Shown: positions 49,320-62,433, counted from the stretch's first letter. The stretch: DNA of 64,000 nt from Geosiphon pyriformis (GCA_016748015.1 JAAOMT010000009.1:1899020-1963019); one strand, 5' to 3'. Numbers and translations: made by a program. The notes: generated from the letters alone by a model not told the origin.

Positions 49320-50195
49320 ATGACATTAATTCGTACACAACTAAACGAAATTGACCAAGGGAAGATTTTGAAATATATAAAAACCATGAATGCTGCTCAA
49401 ATCGCAAAAATGCTTGGATGTGACCTCACAACAATACGCTGCTTTATTGCCAAGTATCAAAGAGAACAAGAAAAAAAATGAAAACTTAAAATGTTCCGGA
49501 AGACTACCAATTCTTAGCAACTGCGAAAAAAATTTACTTGTATGTAAAGCCAACGAAAAACGACATGCACCACTCCACAAAATTGTAGTCTGTTAACTAC
49601 TGCAATTGTACTGTACAACTCCCGAATTCATTCATGTATCACAGTAAAGAAACCTTATATCTCAGAAACACATGCTTATATCCGTGTTAGATGCGAAATA
49701 AAACCGCTTATGATTGGGGAAATGTTATCTTCTTTGATGAGATGAGCGTGTGGAAATTAGGAAGCAATCACGACAACCAAGATTTTGTAGAGCACAGTAG
49801 AGGGAAATTTATTACTAATTGCTTGATGCTTACTTTTAAAATTAGACGAAAATTTATAATTATTTGGGGGTTTGCAGGAGGATTAAAAGAATTATTAGTA
49901 TTTTGTGAAAAAATAAATGCAAATACTTACCATTTCGGAACACAATTGAGGTGTTAATTGGAAGCTACGCAAGATAATGTACCGATTCATTTTGCGGAAA
50001 AAATCGATGGAAAATAAAATTACGACTATCCACTGGCTGACGATTCACCAGATCTGAATCCAATTAAGAACATTTGGAAGTTGTTTAACTCTGTTGGGAA
50101 TGGGATAAATTTGATTCCTTTATTCTCAAAGAGGATATTATCTCAATGCCAAGCCTTAAAGTGAAATGTAGGGCCGACAAATTATTAATTAAATA
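49320..50195 (+). pseudogene. Tc1/mariner-like transposase pseudogene (plus strand)
   Basis: Starting at ATG 49,320 the reading has an N-terminal helix-turn-helix (AAQIAKMLGCDLTTIRCF). After a frame change at an A8 run near 49,472 comes CSGRLPILSNCEKNLL, then NVIFFDEMSVWKLGS (first catalytic Asp), FIIIWGFAGG, QDNVPIHFAEKI (second Asp), DDSPDLNPIKNIWKLF and a C-terminal ISMPSLKVKCRA block. The catalytic Glu expected in NPIEN is Lys (G-to-A after T). At least three stops and two frameshifts make it inactive. Confidence 0.85.
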
Positions 50196-50819
50196 TAATT
50201 TTTTATTTGGTGTATAAATTGTTAAAAACAAAATAAAACGGAAAAGTATCAAAATTTTTATGTCCGATTTTGAATCTGCTTTAGATATAACGAAAATCAC
50301 ATGAACTTCTCTTTGGATCAGACTAGGTAGAAGATAAAAAAGTTTTATATTGCGGTAACTTTTGCCTGTTGGTCATTTGCTGAAAAATTTCAATCGCAAA
50401 TATAAAATTTATTCTTTTGTAGAATAGGAACTTCTAGTTGAACAGTTTTTTTAGTTTTGCAATTTTTCAAAATATTCAAAGTTTAGCAAACAAATTGGAA
50501 TCAGAATATTTTCCAAAAGTTATTAACATTTAAAAATTTTCCAATGAGCAGGTTAAATGGAAATTCTTAGCAAAGTCAAAGTATAACTTTCAACACATTC
50601 AATATTGTGACTAAATTTATTTTCGGGGTCTGAAACTGTGTCAAATTTTATGCCCCCAAAAATATTAGGGTCCGATTCCCATCCAAAAACAGTAAAAAAG
50701 TAATGCGAGTTTTGTCATGATTACAAATTAGGTCACTGATTGTTCATTAGTTCAGTGATTTCCCAAATAAAAGAATTTACTCTCGAACATAATCGCTAAA
50801 ATTCTATCATATAATTTCA
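50196..50819. other. Upstream region of the PRP17 gene
   Basis: No coding sequence. Presumed promoter and 5' UTR of the gene starting at 50,820; no clear TATA box or other element could be singled out in this AT-rich sequence. Confidence 0.5.
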
Positions 50820-53355
50820 ATGAATATAGTTGAAAGTTATACTTCTAGCGAAGAAGAGGGGTTTGATAAAGGCAGCTCTAAAAGATCTGCAAAAATTATT
50901 GCCAAACTTTCTGAAGATTCAAAACGGTTAAAAATTGATTTAGCACCAGACGTTAGCTTGGAGGTAAATCAATACAATCACATTTGAATATTTCTAAACC
51001 TTATATCGAAATATACTTTATAAAATATACTCTCCTTTTTCAAAATTAAAAATAGGATCCTAAACATTCGACAGGAATTTACATCGATCCCACCGATACC
51101 GAAATCCAAGTAAATCTTCCTTATGATGACCTAATACGCCCAGTTGTCGGACCCAAAAACCCCTGGAATACTCGTGTATTAAATCAGAACGTCTTGACAG
51201 GCCACGTCGAAGAACAGGCTTATTCTGAAGCAACTTTTCGATTACAACAGCGAACGTTCACCTCTTTTGGATATGCACGTGATCCATCGCTTATTCTTTC
51301 CGGTGAAGGTGGTTTAGCTGGAACGGGATTTGTGGGTGATGTAGAAAAAGCAATAGCTATGAATGGGGCAACCATATATGATCCGATGCCTAAAAGTACA
51401 GATTCTCCACTACGGAAACCGAAGGGAGATTCAGCTATTTTGGAGGGGGAGAATGCCTATCAAGGACCTTGGGCTGGTTATGAAGGCGAAAACATTGGAA
51501 ATCCTGTTGGTCCTCCAGAGGTGAATAGAATAACGGCTTAAAATATTTTCTTTTCCTTCTTAATATTTTATTTATAACTAATTACTAATTGATCTTTGAT
51601 GAAAAAAATTATTATTAGGGTTCCATCCCTATTAAGGCTGATGTTAGCAAAGATAACAAGAAGCAAATTGAAACTGGACAGGAAAAAACAATATTTCATG
51701 GTATGAATACTTTAATAAAAAATTATGATAATTTTTAATACTAATATTTCAAACCGGTTAAAATGTTTTGATCCACATTTCAATCATAGGGAAATCGGAA
51801 TACGATTACCAAGGAAGAACATACATGCACGTCCCATTGGATTTGGATGTGAATTTATTAGCAGAACCAGGATTACAGGAATGCTACATACCCAAACGTT
51901 GTATTCACACTTGGTCTGGTCATACAAAAGGTGTCTCTGCAGTACGATTTTTCCCAAATTCAGCCCATTTGTTATTGTCAGCCAGTATGGATTGCAAGGT
52001 CAAGGTATTAAGACAAATTTATTTGAGAAACACAATATATGAACTCAATCGATGTTTTCAATGTTTTTGATCCATTCTTTATAATGATTTTCATTCATTC
52101 AAAGCTCTGGGATTTTTATCATGAACGAGATTGTTTGCGAACATTTATTGGACATAATAAAGCTGTAAGAGATATTACCTTCAGCAATGACGGCAGGAGA
52201 TTTTTGAGTGCGAGTTATGACAAATATATTAAGCTATGGGATACAGAAACAGGTTAGAATATTTTTGATAATTTGATTTTTGAGTTATAATAATCTTGGC
52301 TTCTTTTGATAAGTTCCCAATTATCATCAGGTAAATGCATCAAGGCTTTTACCACTGGGAAAATACCATATGTAGTTAAATTCAACCCCGATGAAGACAA
52401 GCAGCATATATTTTTAGCTGGGTGCTCAGATAAAAAAATTGTGCAGGTAAATTCTGGGTTTAATTCACTTATTTTTTTTTTCTAAAAAATTTTACTTATT
52501 AAATTTTTCCCCACCAGTTTGACATTAATACTGGTGAAGTAACTCAGGAGTATGACCAGCATCTTGGAGCTGTCAATACCATCACGTTTGTAGATGAAAA
52601 TCGGCGGTTTGTGACAACCTCTGATGACAAAACCCTTAGAGCATGGGAATTTGATATTCCTGTTGTAATCAAATATATTGCCGAGCCTCACATGCATAGT
52701 ATGCCATCTGTGACCTTACACCCAAATAGTAAGTAATTCATTATTTCTTAATCCCATGTTTTTGGAAATTAACCCTGAATATGAATTTAGAAAAATGGCT
52801 AGCCTGTCAGTCAATGGACAACCAAATTGTAATTTATGGGGCTAAGGATCGATTCCGAATACATCGGAAGAAACGTTTTGTAGGGCATTTGGTAGCTGGA
52901 TATGCCTGCCAAGTCAATTTCTCCCCCGATGGACGATTTATCATGTCTGGTGATTCGGAAGGGAATTTATGTTTTTGGGTGAGTAGATTGCAGCATTTTT
53001 ATATCACAAGATATCCATTACTGATTCGCTTTCCAATTGTCCCAAATGTTAGGATTGGAAGACGTGTAAAATGTTGAAGTAAGTTATGGAAAATGAAATT
53101 TATAGATATATATTTTTTTGATTTCCTTTGTCTCATATCAAAACATTTTGCCTCGCAGGAAATTACAAGCTCATACTGGTGTTGTAAATGGATGTGAATG
53201 GCACCCTCATGAAACATCAAAGGTTGTTACATGTAGCTGGGATGGCTTGATCAAATTATGGGTATGGGGATTTATATTTCAAGTTTGTATCGTGCATTCT
53301 TAACGATGAATCTTTTTAATATTTAAAATTTTTCTGCTATTATCTACAGGATTGA
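50820..53355 (+). CDS. PRP17: Pre-mRNA-processing factor 17 (WD40 spliceosome protein)
   Basis: Eleven exons: 50,820-50,963; 51,056-51,520; 51,619-51,700; 51,790-52,004; 52,105-52,252; 52,331-52,446; 52,518-52,728; 52,791-52,978; 53,053-53,078; 53,159-53,261; 53,350-53,355. They join without phase conflict to 567 residues, close to human CDC40/PRP17. Landmarks: [35 protein letters not shown], then seven WD40 blades from [17 protein letters not shown], through [65 protein letters not shown] and [17 protein letters not shown] to [20 protein letters not shown]. The protein acts in the nucleus at the second catalytic step of splicing. The last exon codes only for Asp and the stop, matching the conserved LWD end. 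The start gives an acidic [16 protein letters not shown], typical of the family. Confidence 0.97.
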
Positions 53356-54209
53356 GAAAAACTAGGAGAGTAAGTTTACCTTGAAATAAATATTCAATCA
53401 TATTTTTTTGGGAAATTCTGTTCACGCTTAGTTAATGACAAGATTGTAATGAGCAAAAAGTTATTCTCACTAAATTCATTTGATTATCCAATTTTTGGAA
53501 TTTATTGGCAATTTGTCTTAACTAAAACTAATTTAAAATAACCCAAGAACTGGATCTATTTGAATTTATTTTACACAAAGATTTTTTCAGCTATAAGAAA
53601 ATTATTGTCCTAATTAAAGAGAATTTATATAAATAAAAAAGCCTTAAAAAAAATATAGAGCTGAAAATTTTCACTTAAAATTTCTCTCTAAGTGGATAGT
53701 GATATTACTATGCTGTCAGACAGTCGTTTTATTGAACGCAGCAATAGTGTTATTGGGCCATGACTAAAAATAATAGATTTAGAGATGCTGATTCTTACAT
53801 ACTTTTAGATGAATGAATTTTCCAAAGATCAAAGATATCAAAATAAAGATCAACTAATAGTAAATTTGTGATTGGTGTGATACTCTTAATTGAAATTATA
53901 CATAAAGTTGCTCGCAGAATACGAAAAAAAAATTGACGATATTCGAATATTTTCCCATGAAAGAATTATATGGGCCAGTTAAAATAACAAATATCATTTA
54001 ATGTAATTTTTATTTTTCGCTATTATTTAAATTATTTAAGTTAAATTATTTTTATTTTTACCAGTTAATTATGAATGGATCAGTCAGTTAAGGAAAAGAC
54101 TTAAAAATAAAATAAATGCTTTAAGACTTCACTAAATATGAATAAAAATAATTCTTCTTTTTATTTTCAATTCCCAAGAAAAACGCTCTCGAATAGGGCA
54201 AAAGAATTT
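53356..54209. other. Intergenic region 3' of PRP17
   Basis: No gene is supported. The first few hundred bases are the presumed 3' UTR and flank. The rest may include the unreadable 5' half of the Tc1 remnant that follows. Confidence 0.55.
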
Positions 54210-54560
54210 AATGGGTCAGGTTGAAAAGTATTGTTAGAAGATGCCCGGGTAAGTCCTTAAAAAGATATTCTGAGTTGCATGACTATCAATGGAGTTGGTG
54301 AACTCGGAAAAAAAATCTATTTAGATTAGCTTTTGGAGACAATATTGGATAAAAAGACGAAATTCTTTTTCCGCATTACTCGATTGGCCATCTCAGTCTC
54401 CTGACTTAAACCCAATCGAGCATTCTATGGAATAAAGTAAATATGCGCATGCGAAGACTCCCTATTCCGCTTTCCAATAAAAGATGAACCTACAAATTTG
54501 TCTGAGAAATTGATTTTTTTGAAAAAGTTAATCGATTCGATGTATTGTTTTCCAATCGGT
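54210..54560 (+). pseudogene. Tc1/mariner-like transposase remnant (third copy)
   Basis: Blocks in changing frames: CMTINGVGELG, then SQSPDLNPIEHS with the catalytic Glu kept, a frameshift, WNKVNMRMRRLPIPL, and LIDSMYCF at the end, which fits the C-terminal SMP block. The first catalytic Asp region was not found. Only the C-terminal half remains. Confidence 0.7.
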
Positions 54561-56139
54561 CACAATACACTGAACACGATAAAAATTTCAAGATTTTTAT
54601 TCAATGGCGTGTTATTCAGTTTTTTTTGTATACAGCTATGCCATAATTACATAATATGCATTCCTTATAGATGGAGTCACATAATTAAATTTTCTTCAGA
54701 TCATCAAACCCATAAACTTTATAAAGGGCTTCCCAATAATTCCACAATACAACTTCTAAGCACCTTTATAATTTCTTTATCCTCATAATGTTCTTTGGAG
54801 GGTAAGGTTGTGATAGATAGAATACATAGTTTCAGGTTCCCGAGCATCCGAGTATACTGAAAACTTGGGGGACAACAGCATTACTAATTTCTGGAATTGA
54901 TTTTTATTTTATGTATCGTTAAAGAACTGTATTTCCTGTAGCCTTAGCCCGTATTACGGTAGTACCGTCTCTAGAAAATTTTGGGAAAGTTTCTGCTCCA
55001 AAGAACACCCAATTATTAAAATTTATTTCAATCACTTAAGGTTAAAACGCCAAGCATTTAGTTTATTTCAAATTTGATAATTGAAATTAAATTTCTTCCT
55101 GAATTCAAATACTCTGCGGTCCGAATTTACAAACAATGTGATTATATTGTGAAGTTGCGCAATATCCAATAAAGTATTTTAAAAAGGGAATAATGAATGA
55201 TATTACATCTGCCTCTTTGATTCAAATTGCTGCATAGATGCTACAAATACAGAGAATCTTTGTGAAGTGTGCTAAGTTTTTACTTCAAAAAATAAGGTTT
55301 AAAATTTGCAGGAGGAGAATGTTGCAGTTTTGTTTTCTTTTCTTTTCTTTTCTTGGCAAGATGATTAATATTTGGGTTATCTACAAGAAAGGATCTTAGT
55401 TTGGTGATTCCTTTGTAACGAAATAAAACTCCTTTTTTGGTTAAAAGGGTTTGAATAATGCTAAAATAGAATTCAATTATTGAGTAAAAATTTTTTTAAC
55501 ACATTCTTTAAAATATTTCTTGCCTCAAAAAAGAATTATTGGAAAAAAGATTTCAAAATAATCTATTACTTATACAGAAATTAAATATTTTTCTCTTTAA
55601 ATCAAAAATATTTTGAAAAACTTTATTTAAAAATGATAAAATAAAATGATTTACACTTTGATTTACACATTTTAATATATTTTAAGAGAAATAATTATAT
55701 TTGATATTTTTATTAAAAGTTTTTAAAAAATAATAAATATATTCTATTATTAGTTATTAAAAATTTCATTTTACAATTCGATTCATAGTAATAATAAAAC
55801 CCCGAAATTGTGTAACTAGAAGTATGTCGATGAAGTTATTGAGTGGCGTAAAAATAATTAACGAATTATTAATCGACTTGGCTTCTCCTCAAAAGGAAAA
55901 AACTTAATTTCAATAACGGGTATGGATTTTTTTGTAAATTTTATATTCGAAGGATAAAAATTTCTTCTAACATCAATTCTATTGAACTTTTGTTTCTTTT
56001 TGTTGATATCGAACGCAATATGAGTACAACTTGGATGAACAATGAGGGAAAAAAAACTGTTATAAATAAGTGAAGCCCCAAGGACATACTCAGTGCCTCT
56101 CATACCAAAAATTTGAGTATAAAGTTCCTAAAAAATCAC

Positions 56140-56173
<34 letters not shown>

Positions 56174-56180
56174 TATCATT
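54561..56180. other. Intergenic region upstream of secreted protein A
   Basis: No gene is supported. A (TTTTC)n-like run lies at 55,331-55,354, and an AAT run at 56,142-56,170 directly precedes the ATG of the next gene, probably in its 5' UTR. Confidence 0.6.
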
Positions 56181-56763
56181 ATGAGTTTTAAAAAAAATAT
56201 TGTTCTTGCCACATTATTAGTTGGGGTTTTTCTTGTTTCAGCATTTAAAGTTGAGGCTGCTCCACCACAAGTTGTTCCAAATCTAGCTGTGGTCTTTGGT
56301 GGGAAATTTTGGGTACGTATATATTTTGATTTTTTTTTAAAAGAAATAAAATATTTCATATCTGCTAAAAATATTGCTTATTTTTAACCACATCTAGTTT
56401 AACGCTGTAAAATATGAAACAATCTCCTTACCAACAGATTTCACCGATACTGGTGCACCTGATAGCACCTTTAACCGAATTTTTGTCATAAAAAAACAGC
56501 TTAGTTGTGATCCCGATCCCACTCATTTAAATGTAATCGATAGTGCCCCTGGTGAACGAGGTTTCAATGGTGGGAGATGGAAAGTTTACATAGTGGACTT
56601 TGGAACATCTTGTGAATCTTTTACCTATGCTGTAGCAAATTATGCACGAAATGGAGTAGATTTTGAGTTCGCTGAGGATTTGTTGAATGCTATTGATAGT
56701 GGATTTGCTAGTCTCGGTCAGCTTTTGAAGACATTTGAATGTCCAGTAAAAAGGCTCAATTAG
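56181..56763 (+). CDS. Small secreted protein A (165 residues), unknown function
   Basis: Two exons, 56,181-56,312 and 56,398-56,763, phase 0, with a GTACGT donor and TCTAG acceptor. The first exon is a signal peptide (MSFKKNIVLATLLVGVFLVS, cleavage probably after VEA) and a short linker. The second carries the mature domain: DTGAPDSTFNRIF, CDPDPTHLNVIDSAPGERGF, GGRWKVYIVDFG, CESFTYAVANYARNGVDFEF and a final ECPVKRLN. Three Cys in the mature part. A paralogue lies at 63.6-63.9 kb. The VIDSAPG...GGRWKVY core looks conserved, but I cannot name a family. It may be extracellular or a cell-wall protein; an effector role is speculation. It is convergent with P450 gene 2, 520 bp away. AATAAA near 56,813 could be its polyadenylation signal. 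Confidence 0.88.
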
Positions 56764-57283
56764 ATTGGAGTCTTCATTTAGGAAGTTAAAAATAGCTTTG
56801 TTTTTTTCCAATAAATAAAGACATAGTTTTAGTTTGTATAAGATCCCTAAAAATAAAACTTCAAAGTATTTGTATAACTTTAAAATTTTACTCACCTATC
56901 TATTTATGATTGAGTATATCACGCATATCTTATTGAGACCCTGAATCATGCATCTGATCCTGAGAAGGGCAGATTATCAAACGAACCCCTTTTTTGAATT
57001 TAGGTAACAAACAAAAATGGATGGAAGCTGAATTTTTTTAGAAAAATAAATTGGTACATATTCAATATGTCAGATTTTAATTAGATAAAAAATTCAACAG
57101 AAAATGGATTATGAAACTATTCTCATATCCTATGCTGAAAAAATAAAAGATATTAATTAACTCGATTTTGACGTGTTTTTGTATTAGCTAAATTGCTAGT
57201 TAAAAGTTAAATGAATATATATATTTGGCTGTTTTAAAGTAACCGATCGTATTCTGCATAAAAGACTAAAACTCTATTGAGAA
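56764..57283. other. Convergent intergenic spacer between secreted protein A and P450 gene 2
   Basis: No gene. It contains AATAAATAAA at 56,811-56,820, suited as a poly(A) signal for the plus-strand gene. Nothing else was noted. Confidence 0.6.
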
Positions 57284-59084
57284 TCATGAAACTTGTCCAA
57301 AAGCTCTAGGTTTGAGAAATACTTTCAATTCTTTACACCTGTTAACAACAATAAACTCAGTATCTAAGATAGCATTTTCATCGGCCAACTTGATCTCAAA
57401 CTTCCTGTTTAACAACAGGACAAATATTTTTATCTGAGTCATTGCCATGAGTCTACCAGGACACATGTGAAGTCCGCGACTGAACATGTAACTTTTCGTT
57501 CTATCAAGTTTGAAGTGACCAGGCGCATCATCATCCTTTACTAACCAACGATCTGGGTCAAATTTTTCTGGGTTTGCGTAAACAGAACTATTATAACTAA
57601 GTCCTTGGATATTCAAAAAGAATACTTGTCCGGCGGGCCAGGTATATCCCCCAATCTCATCGGAATTAGTGGCTTGTTTAATATTGACTGGGGACACGGA
57701 ACTCAATCGAGCCGTTTCCTGAATGATTGCTTCGAGGTAGATAAGTTTTTCAAGTTTTTCGTATGGAACTGGAGAATCTGGATCCATGCCGACCACGGCT
57801 TTGATCTCGGCAAGGAGTTTTTCAAGGCATTTTGGATTTTTTGACAGGTAGTAAGTAACATAACAAATTGAATGGGCCGTCTATAATAAGTAAACCAAAT
57901 TTTTTTGGAAATTTTGATTTTAATATAACAAATGGATGTGAGGTTGAAAGATTGGGAATAAAAAAATTTATTTTTTGATTATTACCGTATCTGATCCAGC
58001 CCCAAAAGCTTCTAACATAATCCCTTGTATTTCTCGATCAGTCAACAGTCTTGAGTCCTCACCATGAGAAATTTGATTTTCATCAAGTGTGGTATTTGTG
58101 GTAATTAGAAGTCCAAGTAAATCTGCCCCAATTTCTTCATTTGACTTCATATTCGCGACTTGAACTCTCCTTTGGTTTATAAGTTTTAAAAGGAAGTTAT
58201 CCAAATACTGTTTATACGAAAGACTTTTTTTATTCTGCTGTATCATTCCTGGAACATAATGTCTAATCCAAGATGGTATTACAGTCATGAATCCAAGACT
58301 ACCACCTAGTTTATGAAAGTATGAAATTAACTCTTCAGATGTTTCGGCCTCTAATATCTGATCATGAGTTCGTATTTCATTAGGGAAAATTCGAGCATTA
58401 TAGCCATCCAGCAGAGCCATCGAATGATTAGCTACTCGTTTAAGAGTGACTTCGGCCGTGAAACGAGCAAGCCATTCAATGAGATCGATTGGTTTTTCCT
58501 GATCTTTAATACATTTTAGCCAGTATTTTGATAATTTGACAAAAAGTTGTTGAGTTGTTCCATTTAGTTCTCTCAGGAATTGGGTTGACATTACCGATTG
58601 GACGAGGGCTTTACTGTTGAACCTCCAGTGTGCGACATTTCGATTGAGTCTTATGCCATTTGTATGGAAACCCAGTTCATTAGCGCCATCTGAAAAGGAA
58701 CCCTGTTCATGATCAAAAAATTTTATTTAGTTTTAAAAAGCTTTATAAAGAAAAAAAGATTTTTTTCAACGAAAACCTAACACTTGCCTTTTGAAAAAAA
58801 TTAGTTTTAACAGATGGCTTAAGAATTTTTTGAATACTATCTTCACGAGCGACCCAAATAATTCGTTCAGATCCAACATAAACTTCAAATATATCGCCGT
58901 GTTCTGCTTCTAATCTTTGTCCAAGTTTCGCCAAATCCTTCATTAAGTGGAGGTTACCAATAAGAGGTAAAGGAAGTGGTCCAGGAAGTGGATTTTTACG
59001 AGTGAAATAACGAAAATAGTAAATTCCCACATATGAGCATATTAAAATTACAATTAATGAAAATAAATCAAAGCTTGATGGCAT
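57284..59084 (-). CDS. Cytochrome P450 monooxygenase (gene 2)
   Basis: Three exons, minus strand: 58,788-59,084; 57,986-58,702; 57,284-57,880, all phase 0, 536 residues. N-terminal anchor (FDLFSLIVILICSYVGIYYF) and Pro-rich hinge (NPLPGPLPLPLIGN). Motifs: AHWRFNSKAL (helix C Trp-Arg), EAFGAGSDTTAHS (I-helix, with conserved Asp-Thr), QETAR (ExxR), PEKFDPDRW and FSRGLHMCPGRLMA with the haem-ligand Cys; the usual Arg two residues before Cys is His. The first intron (58,703-58,787) begins GCAAGT, a GC-AG intron. It should be an ER-membrane monooxygenase; the substrate is unknown. It is only distantly similar to gene 1, so the two are not a recent tandem duplication. Confidence 0.94.
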
Positions 59085-62000
59085 TTTTGAACAGTTTAAA
59101 TTTTTTTGAAAATTTCTCCTTTCGCTTTCAGAAATCGCGAAAGCACAAGACTAATTTATGCATGTATCGCAAATTAGAAGTTACACCTAGCTCGCGTGAC
59201 GCGACTTTTGAAGTTCATATTTGAATTATTAGCTCATGTTGTTTGTCCAACATGGTTAATAATGAAATACATCAAAGTTGTGATACCGCCCTTACAGATA
59301 TTGGATCTTTGAATTTCGGAATGATCATTGATTTTAAGTTAAGATGAAAGACTTGATAAAAACCTAAACTTTTTAAGCTTTAAATTTTAATTTATCTTAA
59401 AAGCTCAGTGATATATTAAAAAAAGAGGAGGAACTAAGAGAAAACCAAAGTTTCAGTATTAAATGCATGGTCGTTAAAGTTCCTTTTTATAGTTTAGGTC
59501 TAAGGGATAGTGGTTCATGAAAGAAGATTAAGGTTAAAAAGTAAAGAAGAACGGAAGGAAGGAAGGAAGAGGAAATCATAAGGAAATGTCTTTAAAGTTC
59601 GAGCTTTAATTTGTTCAAAGTTTTCTTTGATATTCGACACGTGAGAAAATTTAAAAGTTTTGCTGAAATTTTTTTTGGTTTTCGATCTTTAATATTGTTA
59701 CCCGGAAAAGAGGATAAAAATAAACCTAATTGTCCAAGTTCTGACACCCAGAAATGGTAATGGGGGAAATTTTGAGCCTCTTTTTGATAAAATTGATGTT
59801 ATTGGTTCATGAATTTAAGTTATACTTTAGTCGGTGAATCTCGGCTTGAGATTGTGTACAACTGCTTTACATTTATTCAAGTAGATCAAGCATTTTGTAG
59901 AACTTTAAGATTGAACTACATGTATTTTGTAGAGCTTTAAGGTTGAACTACATGTATTATGCTTCGAAATAAAACTCTCAGAATACGATAATAAAGTATT
60001 GCCACAATTTTAGTTCCTTTTGCTGACAAACGCGTGAACTTTGTAAACACTATGAGATCAATATTGCTATTTTTTAATTATGAAGGTTCTAACCAGAGTG
60101 TTTTTAAGATTATATCTAAAAAAAAGTTGTTAAGATTCATTGTCATTAAAAAATCAATAGATATTGGCAAAAAATAACGTCAACTTGAAAACCTAAATCT
60201 ACTATCTTACAAAAATTTTCATAAACTAACCAGAACTTCGTCTCATATATTATAAAATAACTATTATTCCGATCTGGGAACCGACAAATGTGACAATATT
60301 TGTGAATTAAACTCTAGATTTTCAAACCTTGGATAGATTTATGTTTCTCTTGCCCCATAATTTTATTTCCTGGAACATGGATAGAATGAAAAAAAATTCA
60401 GTTTGGCATACATATCATTAAAAATAAACTGCTAATTATTATTGATCTTGTTTTACTAAATATTTTGAAAATTTGCCATATTTTTTTATGTATACTTAAT
60501 ATTCCAAAGCCAACCTAAAAATATGGCTTCGATATTTATGACGTTGATGGTTTAGAATGAATTTAATTTCAAAAAATTTAATTTTTCTATTCTTTTTTTT
60601 ATGTGATAAAATTCAGTTTCAAAGATACTTGTTCAACATGCAAAACAAGAAATTCTTGAATTATTTTTAATTTTTTTTTTTGCATTTCTAATATTCCAAT
60701 TGTAATTTATTGTTAAACCACTTTTTATATTCTATTAATACTTTTTATGATCTTTTAGATTTATTTCAAAGTTTAAAATTAAAATAATCAACTGAAATAT
60801 CATTGATTAATATTAATTGTTTAGATTACAATGTACAAAGAATTATCATAAGTTATCAAGCAATCAAAAAAAAACTTTAATTTTAATAAATGAAAAGAAA
60901 TTTACAGCAATAAATTATTTTCTTTTAATATGCTAATATTTTTGGTTTTTCTTGTGTTTTTGCATATATTATAAATTAATTTTTTAAAATTTCGAAATAA
61001 ATATTGTTTTTAATATAGCTATAACTTTATTGATTTAAGTGGTTTAAGTTACATAAATTAAATATATGATTGTAAATACTATATATATTTTTTTAAATTG
61101 AATGATGAAATAATATATTTTTAACTTAGAATCAACAATTTCAATAAATATTTTACCAATTACAAAATTATAGAATGATATAATTAGTTTTTTTTTAATG
61201 AAACTTTGTGTTTTAAAACACAAACAGAAAAATTATTCTATTGTTGGGTTTTTTACAAATTTTTTTTTAAAAAAACTTGTTAAAGTTATGAAAAAAATTA
61301 ACTTATTATATGATAAGACTTGAGACTAATTTTTTTTAAATATTTCTTATTTTTAATTATTATTCTAAATGTATTATCATGTAGTTGATGATATTAGTGA
61401 TTTGCATTGTATAATGTGATTTAAAATAAAATATAAAACAAATAATACAAATAAAAACAAACTGATCATTTTTTTTGGCCAGAGTATTTGTATTTGTCAA
61501 TAAAAAAAAATTATAAAAAAATTTATTTAGTTAATTAATTACTAGACAATTGATTTAATAATTAATTAATGCATTTTTTGAAAGATATATACTTTTTTTT
61601 TATACGAAATTCATGTAAATTCTATTTTATGAAAACAATTTTTTTTTAGGAATTTGTTATAACTTTCATTATTTAATTATGTAAAGTATTCAAAAATTGT
61701 ATTTTTAAAATTTTAATTTTAATTTTTTTCATTTGTTTTTAAATTTTTTGTCAATTTGTTTTAATTTTCATATTTTAAATTATTCTTTCTTAACTTATAA
61801 AAATTTTTAAAATTATTTGGGAAATTTTTTTATTTCAAAAAAATTTCTAAAATTTGTATTTTCCATTTTTTATTTTCTTTAAATTTTAAAAATTAATTTA
61901 AAAAAACATTTTTTTTAGAGCTTTAAAAAGTTTATCATCCAATTTTTATTAAAGTAGTTTTTTCTTATCAATGTAATGTCTAATCAAGATTTGAGATTAA

Positions 62001-62433
62001 TAATTCCCTAGTGATATGTTTATTCCTCACATGAATTTTTGGGTTGTGATCCTTTTTAACTACCTTTCCAAGCCTTAAATTGATTCTAGAATTTTAAGGA
62101 ATTTCGGATTAAGAAAAGAAATTTATAGGTGAAATCCTAAATTAATTTTTGTTTACGTAATTTTCATAAAAACTTGTTATTCAAGTAGAAAAGTATTTTT
62201 AATAATAATATGAAATTCATAGCACGATTTTCTAATAGGCATGCAATTGGATATTGATTACAATCAAAAAATTAAGGTCATAAAAACGTAATCTACGATT
62301 TGCGTCATTTAGATAAATGATCTTGATCTTTTCTGTCAAGTAAATAATAAATGCTGATTTAGGTTTTCAAATATCACAAAAATTATTATCTCCCAGAAAA
62401 TCTCGTGAAACTCCCGCCGCCTCTAATTTAAAA
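59085..62433. other. Long intergenic region
   Basis: No gene is supported. The first kilobase has moderate composition (P450 promoter side). A GGAA run lies at about 59,553-59,570, and a 32-bp tandem duplication is at 59,892-59,955. From 60,400 to 61,950 it is very AT-rich. The last 400 bases precede the unknown gene at 62,434. Confidence 0.65.
59892..59955. repeat. 32-bp tandem duplication
   Basis: Two adjacent 32-bp units (59,892-59,923 and 59,924-59,955), both starting ATTTTGTAGA and ending TTGAACTACATGT, with two differences. No coding context. Confidence 0.9.

Noticed and set aside
54498-54788. 96-codon plus-strand ORF
   Set aside because: Only its first part (LIDSM) belongs to the Tc1 remnant; the rest is A/T-rich hydrophobic reading without support.
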